64,000 nt of DNA, from NCBI RefSeq assembly GCF_003208655.1, contig NZ_QKLU01000010.1, positions 124,001-188,000 on the forward strand, read 5' to 3'. The notes under the pieces are model-generated. The model did not search any database. It was not told the origin of the DNA and saw only the letters and a list, made by a program, of their open reading frames with translations. Shown here in pieces: positions 8,877 through 17,318 of this stretch. Source of the stretch: Pedobacter nutrimenti (lineage in GTDB: Bacteria > Bacteroidota > Bacteroidia > Sphingobacteriales > Sphingobacteriaceae). Every line of letters starts with the position of its first letter. Positions within the stretch are counted from its first letter, which is position 1. Both the position numbers and the translations under genes were made by a program.

Positions 8877-10325
8877 TTATGGTTTTATCATTTCTCCTCT
8901 GATCAGCACCTTACCGATGTAGACCACTGTTTGGTTGTATTTAGCCGGATTACCGGTAATGTCTGTTAATTGCTTTTCCCCCAGGATCTGCTTTTTATCT
9001 GCCTTTTCTCCGGAAAGTCTAAAGGTTACCGTATGGATTCCAGGTGTCAATTCAAAGAACTCTGCCTGACCACGGTACCTGTTGTTGCAAAAAAAGTTGA
9101 ACCTGTTGATCAGTTCCCCCCGACCGGTACTTTCCTCGGCTTTTAAAACCAAGGTTCCGCTCTGGCGGCGAATGCTGGTTTTCTTTCCGTCAACTTCCAG
9201 TACCAGTTGGCCCGATTCAGGTCCGCCGATGTCAAAAAAACCAATCATCTTTCCCTTGAATTTAAAAGAAAAAGATTCCCCTGGTTTTTCAGCTTTCATG
9301 ACATAGGGAAACCAGCCCGAAAATTGTTTAAAGTCAGGATAGGTTAAAGGATTGATCTTTACCCAAGCACTACTGAAACCGGCAATATCCTCAGGGGCAA
9401 ACATTTTGGCATCTTCCCAGTTGTCGGCACTTAAAGGTGCCGGAAGTTTATGTTTGAATACCTCCCCCCTGTTTTTCATTTCAAGGACCGACCTGGCTAT
9501 TGCTGCGGCATACAGGTTCCCTCCGGCTTCCAGGGGATGCGTGCCATCATTCGAAAAAATAAGCTGACCGGTCTTCGTACCTGCTGCAGCCTTCCAAAGG
9601 AGTTTTCCTTCTTTTTCAAGTAAACTGGCTTCCAGGCCCATGTGGATAGAAGGAATTTGGTACCGCCCGGCAATCTTTTCCAGTCCGGCGATATTTGAGG
9701 GGATTTCTCCGGAAGCATAGATGCCGGACTGTCCGCTGTAAATCGTATAAAGCAGGCAGATATCTGTATAGGGGTCTGACTTCCAGATCTGCCGGATCAT
9801 CCCTTCCATTCCTTCAGGAAATGCGTTGTTTACGGCAAATTCAATAAAAATCAGGTCTGGTTTATAATGCAGCAATTGCTGCTGAATGCGGCATGCCCCC
9901 AAATCGGTTCCGGTTCCGGATATACCCGCATTGATAAATTTTATCCGAAGACCGGGGTACATGCGCTGGATAAATTTGGCCGATTGCGTTCTGTACAGGT
10001 TATCGCCCCTGGTAATACTGCCCCCAATATAAGCCACCACCAGTTCTTTGCTTTTTTGCGCCTTGTTAAAAAAATTGGGAAGCCCGTCCCTTGGCAACAG
10101 CTCTTTAGGGCTGTTAAAATCTCCGGGACCAACAAGAGGCACTTCAGGCCCCGAGGGGTTAAAAAACAGAGGCATAGCCCCCGCCTGGCTGGCCGCGATC
10201 AGACGTTCTCTTTCTCTGTCCTGCCCCGCTTCAGCGTTATTTTTCCTGGAGCTGCAACCCGGAAAGCACCACCATACAGCCAGCAGACTTATGGAAAATA
10301 AGATCAGTTTTAGTTTCATTTGCAT
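8877..10325 (-). CDS. SGNH/GDSL-hydrolase lipoprotein
   Basis: A 482-residue lipoprotein: the signal sequence ends in WCFPGC (Cys24). An SGNH hydrolase domain spans about residues 95-290, with block I YIGGSITRGD (nucleophile S103), the glycine block FINAGISGTGTD, the asparagine block FIEFAVNNAF and block V DGTHPLEAGG with the Asp-x-x-His pair. Residues about 300-475 form a beta-rich accessory domain (FKGKMIGFFDIGGPESGQ). The enzyme is expected to deacylate polysaccharides at the cell surface or in the periplasm. The ATG overlaps the stop of the upstream gene by one base (TGATG), so translation is coupled. An alternative ATG lies two codons downstream (10319). Confidence 0.9.
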   Translation of the reverse strand: MQMKLKLILFSISLLAVWWCFPGCSSRKNNAEAGQDRERERLIAASQAGAMPLFFNPSGPEVPLVGPGDFNSPKELLPRDGLPNFFNKAQKSKELVVAYIGGSITRGDNLYRTQSAKFIQRMYPGLRIKFINAGISGTGTDLGACRIQQQLLHYKPDLIFIEFAVNNAFPEGMEGMIRQIWKSDPYTDICLLYTIYSGQSGIYASGEIPSNIAGLEKIAGRYQIPSIHMGLEASLLEKEGKLLWKAAAGTKTGQLIFSNDGTHPLEAGGNLYAAAIARSVLEMKNRGEVFKHKLPAPLSADNWEDAKMFAPEDIAGFSSAWVKINPLTYPDFKQFSGWFPYVMKAEKPGESFSFKFKGKMIGFFDIGGPESGQLVLEVDGKKTSIRRQSGTLVLKAEESTGRGELINRFNFFCNNRYRGQAEFFELTPGIHTVTFRLSGEKADKKQILGEKQLTDITGNPAKYNQTVVYIGKVLIRGEMIKP

Positions 10326-13300
10326 CAGTTTGTCGGTCCGTCAAATTTCACCAGCACCTGACTGCTTTCCCCGGCAGCATTTTTCAAATCGAATATAAGA
10401 TTGACCGGAGCCAGCGGATCTACATGCAACAGCGTCCATTCAAAAGGATAAGCCGTACGTTTACCCGCGCTGGTATTGCCATTTAACGTCAGCTCGGCAC
10501 TGGCTCCTGTTAAAGGATAGGCACTCAGATAAGCGTAAATGGAATCCCAGCCAAAAGGGGAACGGATGCGGAAAGTATACAATGTACCCCATGCTGCACC
10601 CAGATCGGTCGCCTGCAAGCCGTTTTTAACCGCAGGAAGCTCCACACTGGTATCCGGATGGACCAAAGGAAAAGAATAGGCATATAAACCTTTTGCGGCA
10701 AGGTTTACATTTAGTTTTCCCGCGGTAAGACTCAGCACACCAGGCTCCGGCAGGGCGCCTTTGTACAATTTGATCCCGGCACTGGCAATGCCGGCTTTTA
10801 AGGTATCCAGGGTCATGCTAAAATTCTTTCCGGTATTGGATTCGTTGAGCAGAACAAGCCAAAAACGGTCTTTGGAAATTCCACTGATGTAATTTACCTG
10901 TGGGGTATCTATTTTAACCAGCCCCTTTGCCAGCCATGGCCTGACCAGGCTATCTCCAAAAACAGTTCCCTTCCCTCCGCCAAAAATCCTGTTGTTGAAC
11001 CAAACAAAACCTTCCTGCTTTCCCCATGGAAAACTGATCTGACCGGCTGACCTCTGCATGGCTTCTGTAAACAGAAAATCGAGGGTGAAAGCCAAATGCG
11101 GTGCGATATGGTGGTAATAAATGGAATTGATGTCCGGTCCTTTATATGGATAAGCGGCGCCATAGGTCAGGTCTGTAAAACCAGTCGCGTAATAACCCGG
11201 ATAATTGGAGAAACGCCCGATAAGGGAATTCCGCGCATAGGTTTCCAGGATACTGCGGTTGCGATAGCTGGCTACCCGAAGCAGGTGCGGCGACCAGGTA
11301 GACATAAAAATATGGCGTACATTTTTATTGGGCAGGAAAAAAGTAACCGGCTGCTCCAGCCCTAGACCCACAGGCGAGAGCAGAGACTGGGGAACACTTT
11401 TTTCCTGGACATCCCCTGGCTGCCGCGGAAAACCAAGACGAAATTTGACCATCCCTTTCCACCACAAATTGGTATTGCCCTCATAACGGTTCCCCGGATG
11501 GATCAACTGCAGCTGATTTTCAATGGCGGGGTAAGAGCGGATGCCTGCTATGGTAAAAAAAGATGAATATTCCGCCGCATCCAGAAAAGCCTGATCTTTA
11601 CTCAGCTCGTACAAATCCATCAGGTCCCACCAGTAGGGATAAAAAGACGTATTATAGAAAGACTGCGCGGTTAATAAATTGGTTTTTGCCCCGTAGACTT
11701 CTTTTTGGAGAAAATCTTTTGCGTGCAAAACGGCTTTGCTGAGCCAGAGTGAATCTTTGGTCAGTTTGAAGGAGGCCAGTTCCTGTGTCCAGTCGGGAAT
11801 ATTCACAGAATATCCTGCAGATTTTCTGGGCAAGCCTGCCGGCATGGCCACTGAGGTCAGCCAGGGATTTTTGGCGCCCAGCAGCTGATGTAAAGATTCG
11901 AAATAAGCGGTATTGAATTGATTGTTTTTATAAGGGTTCAACTCCATAGAGGCCGGGGTCAGGTTAAAAGGTTCACCCATGGCCCTTGCCCAGCGGAATG
12001 CACTACGGGACAAAGTATATTCAATAGTGGGCAGCGCACGTGTAATGTATAAGTCTTCATCCCGGCTCAGCACCGCTGCAGAGATCGTGGCCAGCGGGGC
12101 AGCCTGTGCAACGGTTGGTGAAATTTTCGGTTCGGCTTCTATATCATAAAAGCCTTTCAGGCCGCTGTCCCAGCCCGAAGCACTCTCATTTTTAATCAGG
12201 TCAATGATGTTAAATGCCGCATTGGTCAGAGAGGCAGAATCCTGCCGGCGGTAATCTTTCACCTGGTAAATGGTATTGGAAATATACTCCAACGCCGCAT
12301 TCCAATTGCCTGGAACAGCACCAATGTTAAATGTCCGCTGTAACATTTGTCCGTTTAAAAGTTTAGAATCGCTAAGGCCCAGAAGAGGTGCAAATGCGAC
12401 AGGCTGAACCGTATTGAGCTCCCCTTTTAACAAAAAGCCAATACGGGAAGTGGTATCCTGTGCCCAGTCTAAAGGAAAACCAGTCAAAGAGCCGGTCACA
12501 AACATACTCAGCGCTTTATTATTTTTAGCGAGCTCTACAATGGCCAGCGGCTGCGGGGTCATTGTGCCCGGCACCAGTTCGGGAAATTCCGTAATCCGTT
12601 TGTAATTAAACATAGGGGGAAGCTGTACATTTTTCACGCTGGCTTCCACTGCGCCCTGGAAAGAAGAAGTTCCAAAACTGTAAAAACCATCTTCTGTTGC
12701 TGAATATTTTAAAGTCAGTTCAAAATGGCTGGTACCGGTTTTAAGCTTCCAGGTTCCGCTCAGCTGGGTTCCGTCGGCAGCGGTGTAAATGACCGCAAGC
12801 TCCTCCGGGGAAGTCTGGGTGACCGAAGAAGGCCTGCACAACAAGAGTTTTCCGGAAAGAAAAGGGTTTCTGAAACCAATCTGATCAAAGGTTTGGTAGG
12901 TATTCCCGTTCACCGTGAAAGTGCTTACGCTCACCGAATCTTTCCAGGAAGCATAATAATCCGTGAATTTGATTTTTGGGCTTTTGGACTTAACCAGAAA
13001 AATCCGGTGCTCTTCTACAGGCTGACCTACGCCGGTCCACTGACCATCCTGAAAAACCTCAGTCACTGCAGCAATCCGGCCCTGACCCGTGCCAACACTG
13101 GCCTGTTTAAAATTTAACCGGATCTGACCATTGGACAATGTGCCTATTACCGTTTCGTTTGTGCCCATAACCGATGGTGCAGGCGTATTCACAGTGGCAT
13201 GATTTTCTTTAACCTGCAGCGGAGCGATGTAAAAAGGCTGAAGATTGACATTTCCCACATTTGGATCAAAGGAGGTATCTGTCGTAAAAAATATAGCGTC

Positions 13301-13771
13301 GCAACGGGCAAAATTCAGTTTGGTATTCTTTAACCTCAGCAGGTTTTCCCCGGCTTTCAGATTGGCCACCCCTACTTTTTCCCAGCGGTACCCCTCCTGA
13401 AGGTGCATCCCGGATTCAGCAGCCATGTCCTGATCATTACAGCTCAAACGATACCTTCTGGTTCCCGGACTGTTTTGTGCATAATCCCTGGACCTGGTCC
13501 AGGTGGTGTAGGCACCCTGGGTGGTAATTTTGATCACCGTAAAAGCATCGGACCTGGGATCTTTGGAAGAAGAGCCCAGTAAGGCCCCTTTTCCCAAAAC
13601 ATTTGTGCCGGTTTCCTTACTGATGGTCCAGTCTCCGGGAAACTGAAAATCTTCAGCCTGGACGAAATAGTTTTGTCCGGTTTGCGCTAGGACTTTTTTT
13701 GAAGTAAAAATGCCAAAGAACAGCATGATGCAAAGCAGAAACAAGCGGCGGATGGTCTTTAATCTTTTCAT
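10325..13771 (-). CDS. Large secreted PUL protein, putative novel polysaccharide-degrading enzyme
   Basis: 1148 residues with a signal peptide (hydrophobic 10-28, cleavage near VLAQ). The N-terminus, about 30-180, resembles a carbohydrate-binding module that begins NYFVQAEDFQFPGDW and ends in a beta-sandwich. The middle, about 200-520, is beta-rich. Residues about 550-910 look like an alpha-helical toroid (repeated helices, aromatic pairs such as YYHHIAPH near 885). A beta-rich tail follows. The toroid and tail are similar to those of the next protein encoded upstream (see that entry). I do not recognise a named GH or PL family. The architecture is like that of polysaccharide lyases and toroid hydrolases, so a depolymerase role is plausible but inferred. 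Two base pairs separate it from the upstream gene. Confidence 0.7.
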   Translation of the reverse strand: MKRLKTIRRLFLLCIMLFFGIFTSKKVLAQTGQNYFVQAEDFQFPGDWTISKETGTNVLGKGALLGSSSKDPRSDAFTVIKITTQGAYTTWTRSRDYAQNSPGTRRYRLSCNDQDMAAESGMHLQEGYRWEKVGVANLKAGENLLRLKNTKLNFARCDAIFFTTDTSFDPNVGNVNLQPFYIAPLQVKENHATVNTPAPSVMGTNETVIGTLSNGQIRLNFKQASVGTGQGRIAAVTEVFQDGQWTGVGQPVEEHRIFLVKSKSPKIKFTDYYASWKDSVSVSTFTVNGNTYQTFDQIGFRNPFLSGKLLLCRPSSVTQTSPEELAVIYTAADGTQLSGTWKLKTGTSHFELTLKYSATEDGFYSFGTSSFQGAVEASVKNVQLPPMFNYKRITEFPELVPGTMTPQPLAIVELAKNNKALSMFVTGSLTGFPLDWAQDTTSRIGFLLKGELNTVQPVAFAPLLGLSDSKLLNGQMLQRTFNIGAVPGNWNAALEYISNTIYQVKDYRRQDSASLTNAAFNIIDLIKNESASGWDSGLKGFYDIEAEPKISPTVAQAAPLATISAAVLSRDEDLYITRALPTIEYTLSRSAFRWARAMGEPFNLTPASMELNPYKNNQFNTAYFESLHQLLGAKNPWLTSVAMPAGLPRKSAGYSVNIPDWTQELASFKLTKDSLWLSKAVLHAKDFLQKEVYGAKTNLLTAQSFYNTSFYPYWWDLMDLYELSKDQAFLDAAEYSSFFTIAGIRSYPAIENQLQLIHPGNRYEGNTNLWWKGMVKFRLGFPRQPGDVQEKSVPQSLLSPVGLGLEQPVTFFLPNKNVRHIFMSTWSPHLLRVASYRNRSILETYARNSLIGRFSNYPGYYATGFTDLTYGAAYPYKGPDINSIYYHHIAPHLAFTLDFLFTEAMQRSAGQISFPWGKQEGFVWFNNRIFGGGKGTVFGDSLVRPWLAKGLVKIDTPQVNYISGISKDRFWLVLLNESNTGKNFSMTLDTLKAGIASAGIKLYKGALPEPGVLSLTAGKLNVNLAAKGLYAYSFPLVHPDTSVELPAVKNGLQATDLGAAWGTLYTFRIRSPFGWDSIYAYLSAYPLTGASAELTLNGNTSAGKRTAYPFEWTLLHVDPLAPVNLIFDLKNAAGESSQVLVKFDGPTN

Positions 13772-13773
13772 CT

Positions 13774-16398
13774 TTAATAGTTTATTTCAATAACTTTTAA
13801 ACCATAGGGTTCTATTTCAACGGCCCAGGGGCCCCTAACAGACAGCTGTTCACCTGATTTCATCCAGGCAGCGCTTTTTATCTCCTTTAGCCCGGAACCA
13901 GGGATTTTTTCCGGGTCAAAATAAACCCTGGTTTTCAACACTTTATCGCTACTGCTCATCAGGATCAGAAAACATTTTTTGCGGTCCGGGTTAATGGCTT
14001 CCACATAATCCAGATCAGGGCTATCTGTCTTCAGCATCCCATCGCTGAGCAGCAGCGATGCCGGAACTCCATACACCTTCCCCGGAGCAAAACCATAACT
14101 TTCATGGGGCCCTACTTTGGGCGTAATAAACCCCCTTGGGAAACGGATCGCACCCTGCGAACGCATTTCAGCTTCTGCCAGCAGGTAATCGGTAATCCAG
14201 CCAATCTGCCACCAGGCATGGTGTGGAAAAGAACCCGGGCCTGCATTCATCGCCTGCCAGTAATAAGAGGCCACATTTGTTTTTGGATCTACAAAAGCAT
14301 CCCTTCCCAACACCGCAGCACGTGCCATATCCAGATACATGGAATCTTTGGTCAGCTGGAAAATCCGGACAAATAAACCAGCATGACTGGCCAATAAAAT
14401 TGGTCCCAGTGCATTTGCAGAACCTATATTTCCGCCATGCTCAAAACTTAATCCCACCTGGCTGATCTGCCAGTCTTCCCATCGCCTGCCTTTAACGGTT
14501 TTGATCTCTCTGTTTGGAATGGGATGTGTGTAAACAGAAGTGGTGTAAAAACGGGCCGTTTGTATGGCTGCCTGCAAATACTTTTCTTTCTTACTGAGCG
14601 CATAAAGATCCATCAATGCCTGGGCACTCTGGGCCGTTGCAAAATCAGGGACAAACCTGCTGTCACCACAAACACCCAGAAAATGTCCTTTTTCTACCGC
14701 ATTTTTGATGTACCAATCTGCGCCTTTACAGGCCGCATCGAGGTATTTCTGTTCTCCAAGAATCCGGTAAGCGACCAGCAACCCGTAAAAGGTCGGGCGC
14801 AAATCTTCCAGTTCAGTAAACGGCTGCCTTTCTGATGCCCGGTCATAGGCCACAGCCCATCCTCCTCCCGGCTGCTGCCACTGCAGCAAACGCTCGGCAC
14901 CTTGTCTTAACCTGGTCCGGAGCTGGGCATCTGTAGGTTCAAACAACAGGATGTTGCCAATATCCATCATGGTATAATAGGTTAAACCGATCGGTTCTAC
15001 ATAGGGCCCCCACTCCTCTGTAAATTTCTTTTTCTTTGATAAAAAATACTGTCCAACTGCCGCCCCCTGAAAAAAGCCAGGCTCCTGTTGCTGCTGGAGC
15101 AGTTTAAAGTTACGGGCAAAGGGCAGTCGCTGTTTCAGCAGCACAGAATCGTTCATCAGTGCCGAAAGCATCCACATGGCCCCATAATCAGAATTTTTCA
15201 TCGCATCTTTATCTGCCCCCAATACCCCTCCAAGGTAAGCCTGGGCCCCTATGGTCAGCCCTTCATAACTTTCGGTACGCCACATGGAGCTCGCGCTATC
15301 GGTAACGTATTTGTGCATCGCCAGTACCCGCTCGGTGAGCGATTGCTGCGTAGTTTTCAGGGTTAAAAAATCTTTAAACCGGTAAACATCATTAACCGCA
15401 TGCTTAAACACCTCATACCAGCCTTCGGTCCTTATGGTATACCGGAAAGAGAAACTGATGGAATCACCTGCTTTCAGAAAAGAGCCCTTTTCTCCTAAAA
15501 CAGGGTGATAAAGGGTTGGGGAAAGCTGTGCGCCCCAGTTCATCAGGGAAAGGCCCAGCAGCCAGTCTTTGTGCGTATTCCTATCTTTTGCCCAGGGGTC
15601 CCGTCCGGTGCCCGGTTCGGGAATGACCGCCATCGTGATCCCGTTTTTTAAGCTGATCAAAGGAGAAAGTGTACTTGCGGCCCTTTCCCTCACCAAAACA
15701 GGTTTGTCCGGAATCCCTTGTCCGTAAGCATAGGCTTTGATAAAATCCTTTTCCAGGGCTGCGCCCTGGAAATATCCGGGAAGGAGCCCCCAGGCCAGTC
15801 CTGCCTCAGGAATGGCAGAGACCGTCGGACTGGCGATCGAAAAATAGCCCTCTTTTTTGGCCTTGAGCACTATTTTAACCAGCACATCACCCGCATATTG
15901 CGGATCTATTTTCCAAAAGGATTTTAGATCAGCCCTTTCGCCTTCTTCCCGGAAAGTCAAACCCTCTTTTTCATAAACCATATCGCTGGGGTAGAAATTC
16001 CAGGCTTCGCCTGCCGTATTCATCTGCACAGGCTTGGTGACTTCTTTCCACTGCGTAGTGGGATAACGGTAAACCGGTTCAGGAAAATGAATCTTTTTAC
16101 CATTTTGATAAAACACCGCCTGCGTGGTATCTGGCGCCCCGGCGGAATACAATACCGTATAAAGGCCATCAGGGGCAGGCATATTTGTCCATTGCGTTTT
16201 AGACTTAACCCCGATCTTTGCCAAATGCCATCCTTTTGCACCGCGTTCCCATTGTAAATTTAATCCCGCTGATTTCAATACGGCAGGCCCGTCTTTTTGC
16301 CAGCCACTGTGTACCAGCAGCACCATAAAAAGACCAGGCAGCAGCAAAATCTGCAGAGTTTTTTTTTGGATAAAGGACTTGTATCTGTTTTTAAACAT
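13774..16398 (-). CDS. Large secreted toroid protein, relative of the neighbouring 1148-residue protein
   Basis: 874 residues from the ATG at 16398 (MFKNRYKSF). A longer frame would need a TTG at 16422 overlapping the upstream gene; the ATG start is preferred because a signal-anchor-like segment (LQILLLPGLFMVLLVHSG) follows directly. Residues about 30-340 are beta-rich. Residues about 350-750 form a probable alpha/alpha toroid with W-rich helix ends (RLLQWQQPGGGWAVAYD, ADWYIKN). The end is a small beta domain. LYALSKKEKYLQAA and EMRSQGAIRFPRG align with LYELSKDQAFLDAA and AMQRSAGQISFPWG of the adjacent 1148-residue protein, so the two share ancestry. The enzymatic family is not recognised; a periplasmic glycan-active enzyme is inferred from context. 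Confidence 0.7.
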   Translation of the reverse strand: MFKNRYKSFIQKKTLQILLLPGLFMVLLVHSGWQKDGPAVLKSAGLNLQWERGAKGWHLAKIGVKSKTQWTNMPAPDGLYTVLYSAGAPDTTQAVFYQNGKKIHFPEPVYRYPTTQWKEVTKPVQMNTAGEAWNFYPSDMVYEKEGLTFREEGERADLKSFWKIDPQYAGDVLVKIVLKAKKEGYFSIASPTVSAIPEAGLAWGLLPGYFQGAALEKDFIKAYAYGQGIPDKPVLVRERAASTLSPLISLKNGITMAVIPEPGTGRDPWAKDRNTHKDWLLGLSLMNWGAQLSPTLYHPVLGEKGSFLKAGDSISFSFRYTIRTEGWYEVFKHAVNDVYRFKDFLTLKTTQQSLTERVLAMHKYVTDSASSMWRTESYEGLTIGAQAYLGGVLGADKDAMKNSDYGAMWMLSALMNDSVLLKQRLPFARNFKLLQQQQEPGFFQGAAVGQYFLSKKKKFTEEWGPYVEPIGLTYYTMMDIGNILLFEPTDAQLRTRLRQGAERLLQWQQPGGGWAVAYDRASERQPFTELEDLRPTFYGLLVAYRILGEQKYLDAACKGADWYIKNAVEKGHFLGVCGDSRFVPDFATAQSAQALMDLYALSKKEKYLQAAIQTARFYTTSVYTHPIPNREIKTVKGRRWEDWQISQVGLSFEHGGNIGSANALGPILLASHAGLFVRIFQLTKDSMYLDMARAAVLGRDAFVDPKTNVASYYWQAMNAGPGSFPHHAWWQIGWITDYLLAEAEMRSQGAIRFPRGFITPKVGPHESYGFAPGKVYGVPASLLLSDGMLKTDSPDLDYVEAINPDRKKCFLILMSSSDKVLKTRVYFDPEKIPGSGLKEIKSAAWMKSGEQLSVRGPWAVEIEPYGLKVIEINY

Positions 16399-16411
16399 GT
16401 TGATCGTATGA

Positions 16412-17293
16412 CTATGGCTCAATGGTTAGTGTCATTTCTTTAAGATTTTCTTTAGCCGTTTGGCCCAAACGGTTGGAAGCCAGAAAACTCACCTTGTAGA
16501 TGCCCGGTTTGGTATAGGTATAGGTAAAATCGGCTATTGGTGAGCTGATGTTTTTCAATACATAGCCCACATCCGATTTGATGAAGTTCGGATCAAGCGG
16601 TTTAGAGATCACCCAGTCTTCATTATCTTCGGCGCCAATAGCCCCTCCGTACATCAACAGTTGTGCAGCAGTAATGGTCCAGACCGACTGCGGGTTTTTA
16701 AAGCTAATGGCTGTCCAGCCTGCATCGGCCATGACCGCCAAAGGTGTGGAGGCGCCTTCACGGACAGCATTTGCGTTAAAGGTCCGGATGACCCAGCGGT
16801 TCTGCTGGGCGGTGGTGCTTTTTACATCTGTATACCTGAAAGCTACTGAAACCGGTTTACCGGAATCCGAAAAATCGGACAGGTCAATGGCCCCTGATGG
16901 GGTATTGTCGGCGCCCGTTGAAAAAATGGCCCTGTTGCTGATGTCTGTCCATTGCACACCCTTTACAGTAGCCGAATCGATCTTCCCGACAAGCTGGGTG
17001 GTGGCAAATAAAGAAAGGTTATTTCTGATCCCCCACTGTACCAGCGAGGTAAACTGGACCTGCAACTTGCCTGGCTGACTGGTACGGTTCCGGTATTCAT
17101 ATTTTTTCCCATCCTCACCGGAGTAAAAAGTCAGGTTATCCGGATTTCCTGAAAACCTGAAGGTAATGGCTGATCCGGCTTTATAGTGGAGGGCATCTGT
17201 AGAGACGTCAAATACAGGTGCCTCCACTTTATCCTTTGAGCAGGAAGAAAGCAAAAGGAGCAAACCGGCAGTAAAAAAAATAAAGTATCTCAT
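16412..17293 (-). CDS. DUF5017 lipoprotein, putative surface glycan-binding protein
   Basis: A 293-residue lipoprotein: LLLLSSC (Cys18) is followed by SKDKVE, a charged stretch like the Bacteroidota surface-export signal. The mature protein begins with an immunoglobulin-like stretch (HYKAGSAITFRFSGNPDNLTFYSGEDGKKYEYRN), continues into the DUF5017 region, and ends with a PKD-like segment (FTYTYTKPGIYKVSFLASN). DUF5017 proteins are usually encoded directly after SusD and are thought to bind the target polysaccharide at the surface, like SusE/SusF. It sits 25 bp after susD and 13 bp before the toroid protein gene. Confidence 0.82.
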   Translation of the reverse strand: MRYFIFFTAGLLLLLSSCSKDKVEAPVFDVSTDALHYKAGSAITFRFSGNPDNLTFYSGEDGKKYEYRNRTSQPGKLQVQFTSLVQWGIRNNLSLFATTQLVGKIDSATVKGVQWTDISNRAIFSTGADNTPSGAIDLSDFSDSGKPVSVAFRYTDVKSTTAQQNRWVIRTFNANAVREGASTPLAVMADAGWTAISFKNPQSVWTITAAQLLMYGGAIGAEDNEDWVISKPLDPNFIKSDVGYVLKNISSPIADFTYTYTKPGIYKVSFLASNRLGQTAKENLKEMTLTIEP

Positions 17294-17318
17294 GTGTTAG
17301 GATCTAAATGATAAATGA

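Noticed and set aside
16399-16422. Start of the toroid protein gene at TTG 16422
   Set aside because: It overlaps the DUF5017 gene and adds eight residues before an ATG that leads directly into the hydrophobic signal segment.
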